A stretch of 7,738 nt of DNA, from NCBI GenBank assembly GCA_020442545.1, contig JAGRJX010000123.1, positions 1 to 7,738 of the forward strand, in the 5' to 3' direction. The notes under the pieces are model-generated. The model was not told the origin of the DNA. It searched no databases and saw only the letters and a program-made list of their open reading frames with translations. The translations under genes were made by a program, and so were the position numbers. The stretch's first letter is position 1, and the number at the start of each line of letters is the position of its first letter. Positions 1 through 6,185 of the stretch are shown here, piece by piece. Source of the stretch: Lysobacterales bacterium. GTDB taxonomy: Bacteria > Pseudomonadota > Gammaproteobacteria > Xanthomonadales > Xanthomonadaceae.

Positions 1-665
1 TGGGCTTTGCGCCGGAATCGGTGCGCCCGACCGCGCTGGCGCTGAACCTGCTGGTCGGCGGCATCGGCCTGTTCCGCTTCTGGCGTGCCGGACAGGTTCG
101 CGCGCGCAACGTGCTGCCGTTCGTGCTGGCCTCCGCACCGGCAGCCTACTTCGCGGCGAAAGTGCATCTGCCGGCAGTGGCCTTCAACCTGCTGTTGGGC
201 CTGGTGCTGCTGATCGCCGCAATCGGCATCTTCCGCAGCGCAGCGCGCGCGGAAGTACTGGACGAGGAAACCCGCGGTCGCAAAATGCCGTGGTTGCCGG
301 GATTCATCACTGGCGCCGGCATCGGCACGCTGTCCGGCCTGACCGGAACGGGCGGCGCGATCTTCCTGACGCCGCTGCTGCTGTTCGCGAAGTGGATGCC
401 GACGCGCGAGGCTAGCGGCACCTCGGTGGCCTTCGTCTGGATCAACTCGGCGTTGGCCCTGCTCGGACTCTGGCAGGCCACCGGCACGCTGCCAACCGCC
501 CTGCCGCTGTGGTTGGTCGCCGTCACTGCCGGCGCCCTGATCGGCACCCAGCTCGGCATCAAATGGCTGCCGACCAAGGGACTTCGACAGATGCTCGGTG
601 TGGTTCTGGTCATTGCCTCCGGCAAGCTGCTGCTGCCGGCGATCTGGGCGCTGCTCGGCGGCTAG
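1..665 (+). CDS. TSUP family (TauE/SafE-like) membrane permease, 5'-truncated by the window edge
   Basis: This is the C-terminal part of a permease of the TSUP (TauE/SafE, DUF81) family. Family members move sulfite, sulfonates or other small organic anions across the inner membrane; the substrate here cannot be told. The frame is open from base 3 and the first residues (GFAPESVRPTALALNLLV) match the interior of the family, so the GTG at 21 is probably not the real start. Hydrophobic spans are encoded at roughly 33-75, 111-165, 174-230, 297-390, 417-480, 498-560 and 591-655. The glycine-rich signature GTLSGLTGTGGAIFLTPLL, encoded around 327-383, is the second of the two internal TSUP repeats. 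The stop is TAG at 663-665, followed by a strong hairpin. No neighbouring sulfur-metabolism gene is visible to suggest a substrate. Confidence 0.88.
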   Translation, partial: GFAPESVRPTALALNLLVGGIGLFRFWRAGQVRARNVLPFVLASAPAAYFAAKVHLPAVAFNLLLGLVLLIAAIGIFRSAARAEVLDEETRGRKMPWLPGFITGAGIGTLSGLTGTGGAIFLTPLLLFAKWMPTREASGTSVAFVWINSALALLGLWQATGTLPTALPLWLVAVTAGALIGTQLGIKWLPTKGLRQMLGVVLVIASGKLLLPAIWALLGG

Positions 666-675
666 CGAGTTAACG

Positions 676-706
676 CACATCGCCCGGGACATGCCCGGGC
701 GATGTG
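676..706. terminator. Perfect 13-bp hairpin between convergent genes (possible bidirectional terminator)
   Basis: Bases 676-688 (CACATCGCCCGGG) are perfectly complementary to 694-706, leaving a 5-base loop (ACATG). The stem starts 11 bases after the stop of the permease gene and lies 22 bases beyond the stop of the convergent minus-strand gene, so it could end transcripts from both sides. Neither flank has a run of T, so it is not a textbook intrinsic terminator. It may act with Rho or protect 3' ends. Confidence 0.5.
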
Positions 707-728
707 GTGGTCAATCCGCTGTCACGGC

Positions 729-1193
729 TTAGCGTCGTGCCGTGTAGTCCGCATCCGGATCAAGGTTCGGATCGGTGATCTCGATCAGACGCCTGACCGC
801 CTTGTCGTAGGCATCGATACGGTAGGCTTCGCGCAGCTTGGCGACTTCATCCAGCAGCGTGCCGGCGATGGTGCCGGTATCGCCCGAACCATCGTCCACC
901 ACGGCCAGCTCGTACTCGACCTGCATCGGCGCGAACGGCGGGGTGTAGCTGCAGGGCGAAACCGAGGTCACCGACCAGCCGAAATTGTTGGTGGCGTTGT
1001 CGATGGCAGCCTGTAGCGCCTGGTTGCAGGCGTAGTAGGTGGAATACGGACCGACCACGGAACCCTGATTGCTGTTGTACCAGGCGCTGCCGTAATAGCC
1101 GCCGCCGGTGCCGGCGACGAGTGCGGCAGAGGCACTGCCGATGGAAGCGATCGCAAGGCCGGCGGCCACGAGTGCGGTGTGCAATGTCTTCAT
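729..1193 (-). CDS. Small exported protein of unknown function (154 aa)
   Basis: I do not recognise this family. The start at 1193 is chosen because it gives a classic Sec signal peptide: Lys2, a hydrophobic core from about residue 7 to 18, and an ASA cleavage site after residue 23. It also has a GGAG Shine-Dalgarno sequence 10 bases upstream; the longer in-frame start at 1277 would bury this signal peptide. The mature protein begins with a Gly/Tyr-rich stretch (GTGGGYYGSAWY, residues 28-39). A central section follows with two cysteines (C56 and C81), which probably form one disulfide. After an acidic/glycine linker (about 100-107) comes a charged helical tail (about 112-140, LLDEVAKLREAYRIDAYDKA). 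It is divergent from the exported-protein gene at 1548. Periplasmic or extracellular location is inferred from the signal peptide; no enzymatic motif is visible. Confidence 0.75.
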   Translation of the reverse strand: MKTLHTALVAAGLAIASIGSASAALVAGTGGGYYGSAWYNSNQGSVVGPYSTYYACNQALQAAIDNATNNFGWSVTSVSPCSYTPPFAPMQVEYELAVVDDGSGDTGTIAGTLLDEVAKLREAYRIDAYDKAVRRLIEITDPNLDPDADYTARR

Positions 1194-1203
1194 TCGAAAC
1201 GAA

Positions 1204-1207
1204 CTCC
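1204..1207 (-). promoter_or_regulatory. Shine-Dalgarno GGAG deciding the 1193 start
   Basis: On the minus strand, GGAG lies 10 bases before the ATG at 1193. Together with the signal peptide that begins there, it favours this start over the upstream in-frame ATG at 1277. Confidence 0.5.
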
Positions 1208-1225
1208 GTAGATGGATATTGATGC

Positions 1226-1245
1226 GGCTGGCATCGATGCCAGCC
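1226..1245. repeat. 20-bp perfect palindrome upstream of the 154-aa exported-protein gene
   Basis: GGCTGGCATCGATGCCAGCC is its own reverse complement over 20 bases. It lies 32 bases upstream of the ATG at 1193, in the presumed leader or promoter region. It could be an operator for a dimeric regulator or, if transcribed, a hairpin close to the ribosome-binding site. No spacer separates the arms, so folded RNA would need an unpaired centre; a DNA-binding site is at least as likely. Confidence 0.5.
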
Positions 1246-1484
1246 CGGCAAGCCGATGACGCGACAACATGTCGCATCGGGCCAATCCATCGTCGTGGGC
1301 GGGATCCATCAAGGACAGTGCGAAGCCGGGATCATCGCGGGTGATTGCGGGCATAAATGCGGGCTGGTGAACCGTGCCGGGCAAACGCAAAAGCGCGCGT
1401 CATCGGCGACCCGGCACCGGGCCAAGTACCAACAATCAATCACTTGCGCCAAAAAACGCCCCGATTTTGTCCCGGGATCGGCAT

Positions 1485-1511
1485 GGTGATCCGCATCACA
1501 GTCTCTATACT
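1485..1511 (+). promoter_or_regulatory. Putative promoter with CRP/Clp-like operator upstream of the 148-aa exported protein
   Basis: GGTGA-N6-TCACA at 1485-1500 matches the CRP/Clp consensus TGTGA-N6-TCACA at 9 of 10 half-site positions. A good -10 box, TATACT, lies at 1506-1511, 36 bases before the ATG at 1548. No good -35 hexamer is present at the right distance; the operator occupies that region. The operator centre is about 25 bases before the expected transcription start, too close for the usual activating positions, so binding might repress, or the true start may differ. An FNR/DNR-type regulator could also read the inner arms GTGAT-N4-ATCAC. Confidence 0.45.
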
Positions 1512-1547
1512 CGGTCTTCCAGCCCCGATCAGAGGATCCCGGTTTCC

Positions 1548-1994
1548 ATGCGCATCAACTTCCGTCATTCGTTCCTGCTCGCTTTCCTGCTGTCCGGCAG
1601 CGCCTTCGCCCACAACACGATCCCGGCCGACTGGTGCCCCAAGGGCAGCACGGTGAAGATCATCGGCACGTTCAGCTTCACGCCGGACCAGCTGCAGGCC
1701 TACAAGGATTCGCAGACCAGCGGCACCACGGCGACCTGCAGCACCAAGACCTGCGGCATCATCGATGACTGGTACTGGTCGAACGAGCTGTCTGGCGAGA
1801 GCTGCGGCGGGCTGGGCCTGCGACTGAGCCGCCCGGCGGAGGCCATTCCCTTCGTGCAGTCGCCGTCGGACTTCAACACCGCTGAGCACCACGAAAACTA
1901 CGATTTCAGCGACGGAAACCTGCAGGGTGTGTGCGCGATCTGCGAACCCGACACCGTCAAGCCGGTGTTCGAGGCCAGCAGCCGGATCCGCTGA
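1548..1994 (+). CDS. Small exported cysteine-rich protein with predicted N-terminal histidine (148 aa)
   Basis: The family is not one I recognise. The start at 1548 gives a clear signal peptide: Arg2 and Arg6, a hydrophobic core FLLAFLLSGSAF, and cleavage after AFA at residue 21. A purine-rich AGAGGA lies 11 bases upstream; the in-frame start at 1374 would add 58 basic, non-hydrophobic residues and is rejected. After cleavage the mature protein would begin HNTIPADWC. It has six cysteines (C30, C64, C69, C86, C129, C132), an even number that suits disulfides in the periplasm, with C129-x2-C132 forming a CxxC (CAIC). The remaining mature histidines are H114 and H115. Aromatic residues cluster at WYW (75-77). 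The preceding TATACT box and CRP-like site suggest regulated expression. The function is unknown, though an exported metal- or ligand-binding role is possible. Confidence 0.75.
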   Translation: MRINFRHSFLLAFLLSGSAFAHNTIPADWCPKGSTVKIIGTFSFTPDQLQAYKDSQTSGTTATCSTKTCGIIDDWYWSNELSGESCGGLGLRLSRPAEAIPFVQSPSDFNTAEHHENYDFSDGNLQGVCAICEPDTVKPVFEASSRIR

Positions 1995-2007
1995 ACCACG
2001 CCGATGG

Positions 2008-2033
2008 CGCAGCGCTCAGAACAGGGCGCTGCG
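2008..2033. terminator. Possible hairpin between convergent genes
   Basis: CGCAGCGC at 2008-2015 pairs with GCGCTGCG at 2026-2033, giving an 8-bp stem and a 10-base loop. The left arm begins 14 bases after the stop codon at 1992-1994. The loop and right arm overlap the 3' end of the convergent gene that ends at 2016. There is no T-run on either side, so a terminator role is tentative. Confidence 0.3.
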
Positions 2034-4124
2034 TCGTGTATAGGCCAAGACGGCATCGACGTGACCCTGCAGCTCGGACTGCGTGTCGCCGTCCATGCTG
2101 CAGTTCTCAAGCACGTAGTAGGCGGTTCTTAGCACGTCACGCCAGCGCGGGTTTTTCGGCAGCCGCGCGACGCTGAGATAGCGCTCCATCGAGCGCGCAC
2201 GCAGCCGTCCATCGTCAACGGCTACACGCCAGATACGGCTCTTCTCGGCCAGCTCCAGGCGACCGCTGCCGCTGCTGCGCTCCCAGATATCGATGGCGCT
2301 CAGCATCAGCTCGACCAGCAGCCGGCGGAAGGCTTCGCGCATATCGGCCTCGGAGCCTTCGATGCTGAGGGCATCCGATGCAGTGGCAGCCGGATCAGCG
2401 GAAACCACGGCCTTTCGCGACAGCGCCATCACGATCAGGCCGTCACCATGCGGCCATTGCGACAGTCGAAGGTATAGGGGCTCGCCATCCGCGCGCGTGG
2501 TTGCCAACTCCTGCGTGTTGCTGTCTTCCATGCCTTCGATAGCTGACGCCAGTGCCGCAACGTCCGCAGCGGCGAGGAATTCCGCCGCCGCGCGACCTAC
2601 TGCACCAGCCTTCCCGGCGCCCAGCAGTTCGTTGGCAGCGCGACTGGTGGCCAGCAGCTGGCCATCGGGATCAAGCAGGCAGGTTGCACCGTCCTGTGCA
2701 TCCAGCAGGTTCTGCAGCAGCTGGCGGTCTTCGGCCAGCGTGTCGGCCTCGCGCCGGTAGCGGGTCAGCGCTTCTTCCTTGCGCGCCAGCCGCGCCGCCT
2801 GTACCAGCCGCTCGCGCTGACGGCGACGCTGCAGGACCAGCCAAACCAGCAGCAACAGCACCACGGCCAGCGCCATGGTCAGCCCCAGCATCAGGTTGCG
2901 CTGACGCAATTCGGCGCGCCTCAGCCGGTTGTCGGTTTCCAGCGCCTCGATGGTGCGGTCGCGCTCGGCGGTCTCGAAGCGCGTGCGCAGCCAGCCCAGC
3001 TGACGGTCGTAGCGCGCCCGGTCGAAGGCGTTTTCCTCGACGCGCGCCCGACGCAGGCTGGCGAGCGCAGCAGTCTTGTCGCCGAGTATTTCCTGCGCGG
3101 CCGCCAATTCCTCGAACAGGCCGGCCTTTTCCGCATCGCTGGCCGGCAGGTCGGACAGCGTCGACTGCAGACGTTCGACTGCCGCCGCCGGTGCACCAGC
3201 GACCCGCTCGGTGCGCGCCGCCTGCAGCTGGAATGAGGCCGGCAGGCGCAACTGGTGCTCGGTCGCCGTGGCCAGACCTTCGGCCTTCCAGCGCTGCGCA
3301 GCGGCCACGTCTCCCCCGGCCAGCGCCGCACGGATCAGCCAGCCGCTGACACGCACCACGTAGTCGAAGCGCCCATGCTCGCGATAAGTGGCCAGCGTCT
3401 CCTCCAGCCACGTCGCTGCCTGCCGCGCATCGCCCTTTTCCAGCATCACCACCGCCATGCTTTCGAGCACGTGCGCGGCGTGTTCGCGGTCGCCGTCATC
3501 GAGGAACACCTGCCTTGCATCATCGTAGTGATCCAGTGCCTCGTCCGGCTCGCCAAGGTCCCGATAGACATCACCGATGTTGTTGAGCACGGCGCCGCCC
3601 GGCTTGCCCGCGGCACGCTGCACGTCGAGGCTACGACTGAGCATGCGCAGCGCGCCGCGATAGTCGCCCAGCCGACGCAGCGTGCTGCCGACCGCATTGA
3701 GGTCGCTGGCTTCGGCCAGCCGGTCATCACCCTTCGAAGACAGCGCCAGCGAGCATTCAAGGAACGTCAACGCTTCGGGCATCTGCTGGCGTGCATAGGC
3801 CAGACTGCCTCGCGCGCGGACTAGGCCACGCAGCGGAACCTCGGCGTGCGCACCCGAGAACACGGCCGCCGCACAGTCCAGCTTCGCCTCGGCTTCGTCC
3901 AGGCGCGCCTGGCGCAGGTCGTCCTTCGCCGCATCGACCAGCGCCTCGATCTTCGATGACGGACTCGCATCCAGCGCCAGCTCGATGCCGCTGCGGGTCA
4001 TACAAGTGGCCTGATCGGGCATGGTCTCCGGCATGGCGACGCGCTCGCACTGGCGCGCCAAGGCAAGAACCGGGTCCGTGGCGCCAAGGGCAAGGACGGC
4101 AAAGATGAGCTGACGGAGCAACAT
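2016..4124 (-). CDS. Transmembrane TPR and PAS-like sensor protein with unassigned C-terminal domain (702 aa)
   Basis: This is probably an envelope sensor or signal-transduction protein. The start at 4124 is chosen because MLLRQLIFAVLALGATDPVLA forms a signal peptide directly; the in-frame ATG at 4163 would add 13 residues before it. Domains in 702-aa numbering: signal peptide about 1-24; helical TPR-type repeats about 60-370, clearest at 138-220 (LGDYRGALRMLSRSLDV, then NNIGDVYRDLGEPDEALDHY); a charged coiled coil about 377-410; one membrane span about 411-431 followed by RRRQRER; a second coil about 440-470; a PAS-like domain about 472-570 (DGATCLLDPDGQLLATSRAA); and a C-terminal domain about 593-695. 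That domain contains LAEKSRIWRVAVDDGRLRAR and LPKNPRWRDVLRTAYYVL. I see no histidine-kinase H-box, GGDEF, EAL or receiver motif. The layout resembles TPR-GGDEF proteins of xanthomonads, but the output domain differs and may bind DNA or a partner. It is divergent from the CoA-transferase gene. Confidence 0.8.
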   Translation of the reverse strand: MLLRQLIFAVLALGATDPVLALARQCERVAMPETMPDQATCMTRSGIELALDASPSSKIEALVDAAKDDLRQARLDEAEAKLDCAAAVFSGAHAEVPLRGLVRARGSLAYARQQMPEALTFLECSLALSSKGDDRLAEASDLNAVGSTLRRLGDYRGALRMLSRSLDVQRAAGKPGGAVLNNIGDVYRDLGEPDEALDHYDDARQVFLDDGDREHAAHVLESMAVVMLEKGDARQAATWLEETLATYREHGRFDYVVRVSGWLIRAALAGGDVAAAQRWKAEGLATATEHQLRLPASFQLQAARTERVAGAPAAAVERLQSTLSDLPASDAEKAGLFEELAAAQEILGDKTAALASLRRARVEENAFDRARYDRQLGWLRTRFETAERDRTIEALETDNRLRRAELRQRNLMLGLTMALAVVLLLLVWLVLQRRRQRERLVQAARLARKEEALTRYRREADTLAEDRQLLQNLLDAQDGATCLLDPDGQLLATSRAANELLGAGKAGAVGRAAAEFLAAADVAALASAIEGMEDSNTQELATTRADGEPLYLRLSQWPHGDGLIVMALSRKAVVSADPAATASDALSIEGSEADMREAFRRLLVELMLSAIDIWERSSGSGRLELAEKSRIWRVAVDDGRLRARSMERYLSVARLPKNPRWRDVLRTAYYVLENCSMDGDTQSELQGHVDAVLAYTRRSALF

Positions 4125-4131
4125 CCGGTCA

Positions 4132-4159
4132 AGTTTACCCGACCACCACTGTCTGCCAG
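4132..4159 (-). promoter_or_regulatory. Putative promoter for the TPR/PAS gene, possibly giving a leaderless mRNA
   Basis: On the minus strand, CTGGCA (4154-4159) and TAAACT (4132-4137) are separated by 16 bases and each matches four of six consensus positions. The -10 box ends only 7 bases before the ATG at 4124, which would put the transcription start at or next to the initiation codon. This agrees with the lack of any Shine-Dalgarno sequence there. Confidence 0.3.
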
Positions 4160-4226
4160 GCATCCGCTGTTCTGACGCAGGTCTGTGCGATCATCGCCAT
4201 GGTCAACGCCAAGACAAGCCCTTGTG

Positions 4227-6185
4227 ATGGATTCCTTCCCGACAACGGAAGACCAGGCCGTCGACGACCTGCTCACCCGTTGCCCGCACACGCTGAGCAT
4301 CGCCGCGCCGCTGGGCCTCGGCAAACCGCACCGCGTGCTCAATGCGATCTACCGACGCGTCAAGGCGGAACCGTCGCGGAACCTGACGCTTTACACAGCG
4401 CTGTCGCTGACGCCGCCAAGGGCAAAGCCCGGACTGGAGCAACGCTTTCTCGCGCCATTCGCCGAACGCCATTTCGGCGCGAACTTCGAGGCGCTGGACT
4501 ACGCCATCGACCAGCGCCGCAACGCGCTGCCGACGAACGTCTGCGTCGAGGAGTTCTACATGCAGTCCGGCGGTCTGCTGGGCAGCCGCCAGGCGCAGCG
4601 TGACTACGCCAGCATCAACTACACGCACGTTGCCCGCGCCGTCGCCAAGCGCGGCATCGACGCCATGGTGCAGAAGGTCGCGCTGTCGCCGGACGGCCAG
4701 CGCCTGTCGCTGAGCTGCAACCCGGACCTCACCTTCGACCTGCTCGACGAGATCGCGCGGCTTGGCAAACCCAGGCCGCTGCTGATCGCGGAGATTGATC
4801 CACAGCTGCCCTACATTGGCGGCACGGCGGCCGTGGACCTCGACTTCTTCGATCATGTCTGTCGACTGCCCGACGATGCCGCACCGCCCTTCGCCCTGCC
4901 ACGCGGCGCCGTATCGGATGCCGACTACGCCATCGGCCTGTATGCCAGCGCGCTGGTGAAGGATGGCGGCACGCTGCAGATCGGCATCGGCACATTGGCC
5001 GACGCGCTGGCGCACGGACTGATCCTCCGCCATACGCGCAATGCCGAGTACCGCGCGCTGCTCGAACGGCTGGAGCCGGGCTATGTGGACAGCGACATAG
5101 TTCGTGAAGCCGGCGGCGTCGAGCCATTCGAACACGGCCTGTATGGCGCCAGCGAGATGGTCAACGACGCCTTCCGTGCGCTGCGCGAAGCCGGCATCCT
5201 CAAGCGACGCGTGATCGACGACGTCGAAGCGATGGAGCGCATCAACGCCGGCCGACCCAGCAGCGCGGACACGGCGCGCCTGGAATCGGAAGGCCGCTGG
5301 CTCGACGGCGCCTTCTACCTCGGCTCGAAGGATCTGTACCGCTGGCTGCGCGACATGCCAGCCGACGAAGCCCGCGGCATCGGCATGACCCGCGTCTCGC
5401 ACATCAACGAACTCTACGGCGGCTATGAGGCGCTGGAGCGCGAACAGCGCCGCGAGCCACGCTTCTTCAACACCTGCATGCTGATGACCGCGCTCGGTGG
5501 TGCCGCCTCGGAAACGCTGGAAGACGGCCGCGTGGTGTCCGGCGTTGGTGGCCAGTACAACTTCGTGGCGATGGCGCATGCGCTGCATGATTCGCGCTCG
5601 GTGCTGATGTTCCGCGCCACCCATGGCGAAGGCGCGCGCGAAGTCAGCAGCGTGCACTGGCGCTACGGCAACCAGACCATCCCGCGCCATCTGCGCGATA
5701 TGGCCATCACCGAATACGGCGTCGCCGACCTGCGCGACCGCAGCGATGGCGAATGCGTCGAAGCCATGCTGCAGCTCACCGATGCCCGCTTCCAGCAGCC
5801 GATCATCGACGCCGCCAAAAGCGCCTTCAAACTCCGCGATGACTTCGTGCTGCCACCGGATCGCACACCGAACACACCCGACAAACTTGCCGACCGCCTC
5901 GGTGAAGCACGACGCGACGGCCTGCTGCCCGACTATCCGCTGGGCAGCGATTTCACCGACGTCGAACAGCGCCTTGTGCGCGCACTGACCTGGCTGAAAG
6001 CGAATACCGCCAGCAAACTGGCCATGATCAGGCTGCTTGCCAGCGCGCTGTTGTCAAAACCCGAGCGCGATGAGGAAGCCATGCAGCGCATGGGTTTTAC
6101 GACAACCAGCGGTTGGAGAGATTGGATCGAAGCGCGGCTGCTTGGCTATGCGCTGGACAAGGTGTCGAGCAAGACGGAACAATAG
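4227..6185 (+). CDS. Acetyl-CoA hydrolase/transferase family protein (652 aa)
   Basis: This is a cytoplasmic enzyme of the acetyl-CoA hydrolase/CoA-transferase family (COG0427), members of which transfer CoA between acyl groups or hydrolyse acyl-CoA. The start at 4227 places the family-like N-terminus (APLGLGKPHRVLNAIYRR, about residues 27-44) at the expected distance. A GTG at 4224 is an alternative, and neither has a clear ribosome-binding site. Landmarks: LQIGIGTLADAL (251-262), the glycine-rich CoA-site motif; GLYGASEM (304-311), where Glu310 is the likely catalytic glutamate that forms the enzyme-CoA thioester; VSGVGGQYNFVAMAHAL (437-453); and RHLRDMAITEYGVADLRD (487-504). About 650 residues suits the longer subgroup of the family rather than the ~500-residue succinyl-CoA:acetate transferases. 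The acyl substrate is unknown. No neighbouring gene points to a pathway. The final codon abuts the next gene's stop on the other strand. Confidence 0.9.
   Translation: MDSFPTTEDQAVDDLLTRCPHTLSIAAPLGLGKPHRVLNAIYRRVKAEPSRNLTLYTALSLTPPRAKPGLEQRFLAPFAERHFGANFEALDYAIDQRRNALPTNVCVEEFYMQSGGLLGSRQAQRDYASINYTHVARAVAKRGIDAMVQKVALSPDGQRLSLSCNPDLTFDLLDEIARLGKPRPLLIAEIDPQLPYIGGTAAVDLDFFDHVCRLPDDAAPPFALPRGAVSDADYAIGLYASALVKDGGTLQIGIGTLADALAHGLILRHTRNAEYRALLERLEPGYVDSDIVREAGGVEPFEHGLYGASEMVNDAFRALREAGILKRRVIDDVEAMERINAGRPSSADTARLESEGRWLDGAFYLGSKDLYRWLRDMPADEARGIGMTRVSHINELYGGYEALEREQRREPRFFNTCMLMTALGGAASETLEDGRVVSGVGGQYNFVAMAHALHDSRSVLMFRATHGEGAREVSSVHWRYGNQTIPRHLRDMAITEYGVADLRDRSDGECVEAMLQLTDARFQQPIIDAAKSAFKLRDDFVLPPDRTPNTPDKLADRLGEARRDGLLPDYPLGSDFTDVEQRLVRALTWLKANTASKLAMIRLLASALLSKPERDEEAMQRMGFTTTSGWRDWIEARLLGYALDKVSSKTEQ

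Larger units (their letters stand above)
1194..1547. other. 354-base divergent intergenic region, no supported gene
   Basis: This stretch separates two divergently transcribed exported-protein genes. Short open frames cross it, but none has a ribosome-binding site or protein-like composition. It contains the palindrome at 1226-1245, a short hairpin at 1261-1275 (GCGACA, 3-base loop, TGTCGC), three hexamers of CGCGGG/TGCGGG at 1336-1341, 1346-1351 and 1358-1363, and the promoter/operator at 1485-1511. A minus-strand promoter should also be here, but I could not find a convincing -35/-10 pair for it. Confidence 0.6.

Noticed and set aside
21..23. GTG at 21 as the start of the permease gene
   Set aside because: The frame is open upstream to the window edge and the preceding residues already match the interior of the TSUP family, so the gene is cut by the window rather than starting here.
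1190..1390. 66-codon minus-strand open frame upstream of the 154-aa gene
   Set aside because: It overlaps the promoter region, has no ribosome-binding site and its product lacks any recognisable feature.
1374..1547. In-frame N-terminal extension of the 148-aa exported protein
   Set aside because: It would add 58 basic residues before a perfect signal peptide and would run through the promoter and operator.
2552..3349. 265-codon plus-strand open frame opposite the TPR/PAS gene
   Set aside because: The product is a Pro/Arg/Ala-rich shadow translation with no protein-like pattern; the minus-strand frame is the real gene.
4203..5690. 495-codon open frame on the minus strand opposite the CoA-transferase gene
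   Set aside because: It is an antisense shadow produced by GC-rich codon bias. The plus-strand frame carries clear family motifs, while this translation shows no domain and no ribosome-binding site.
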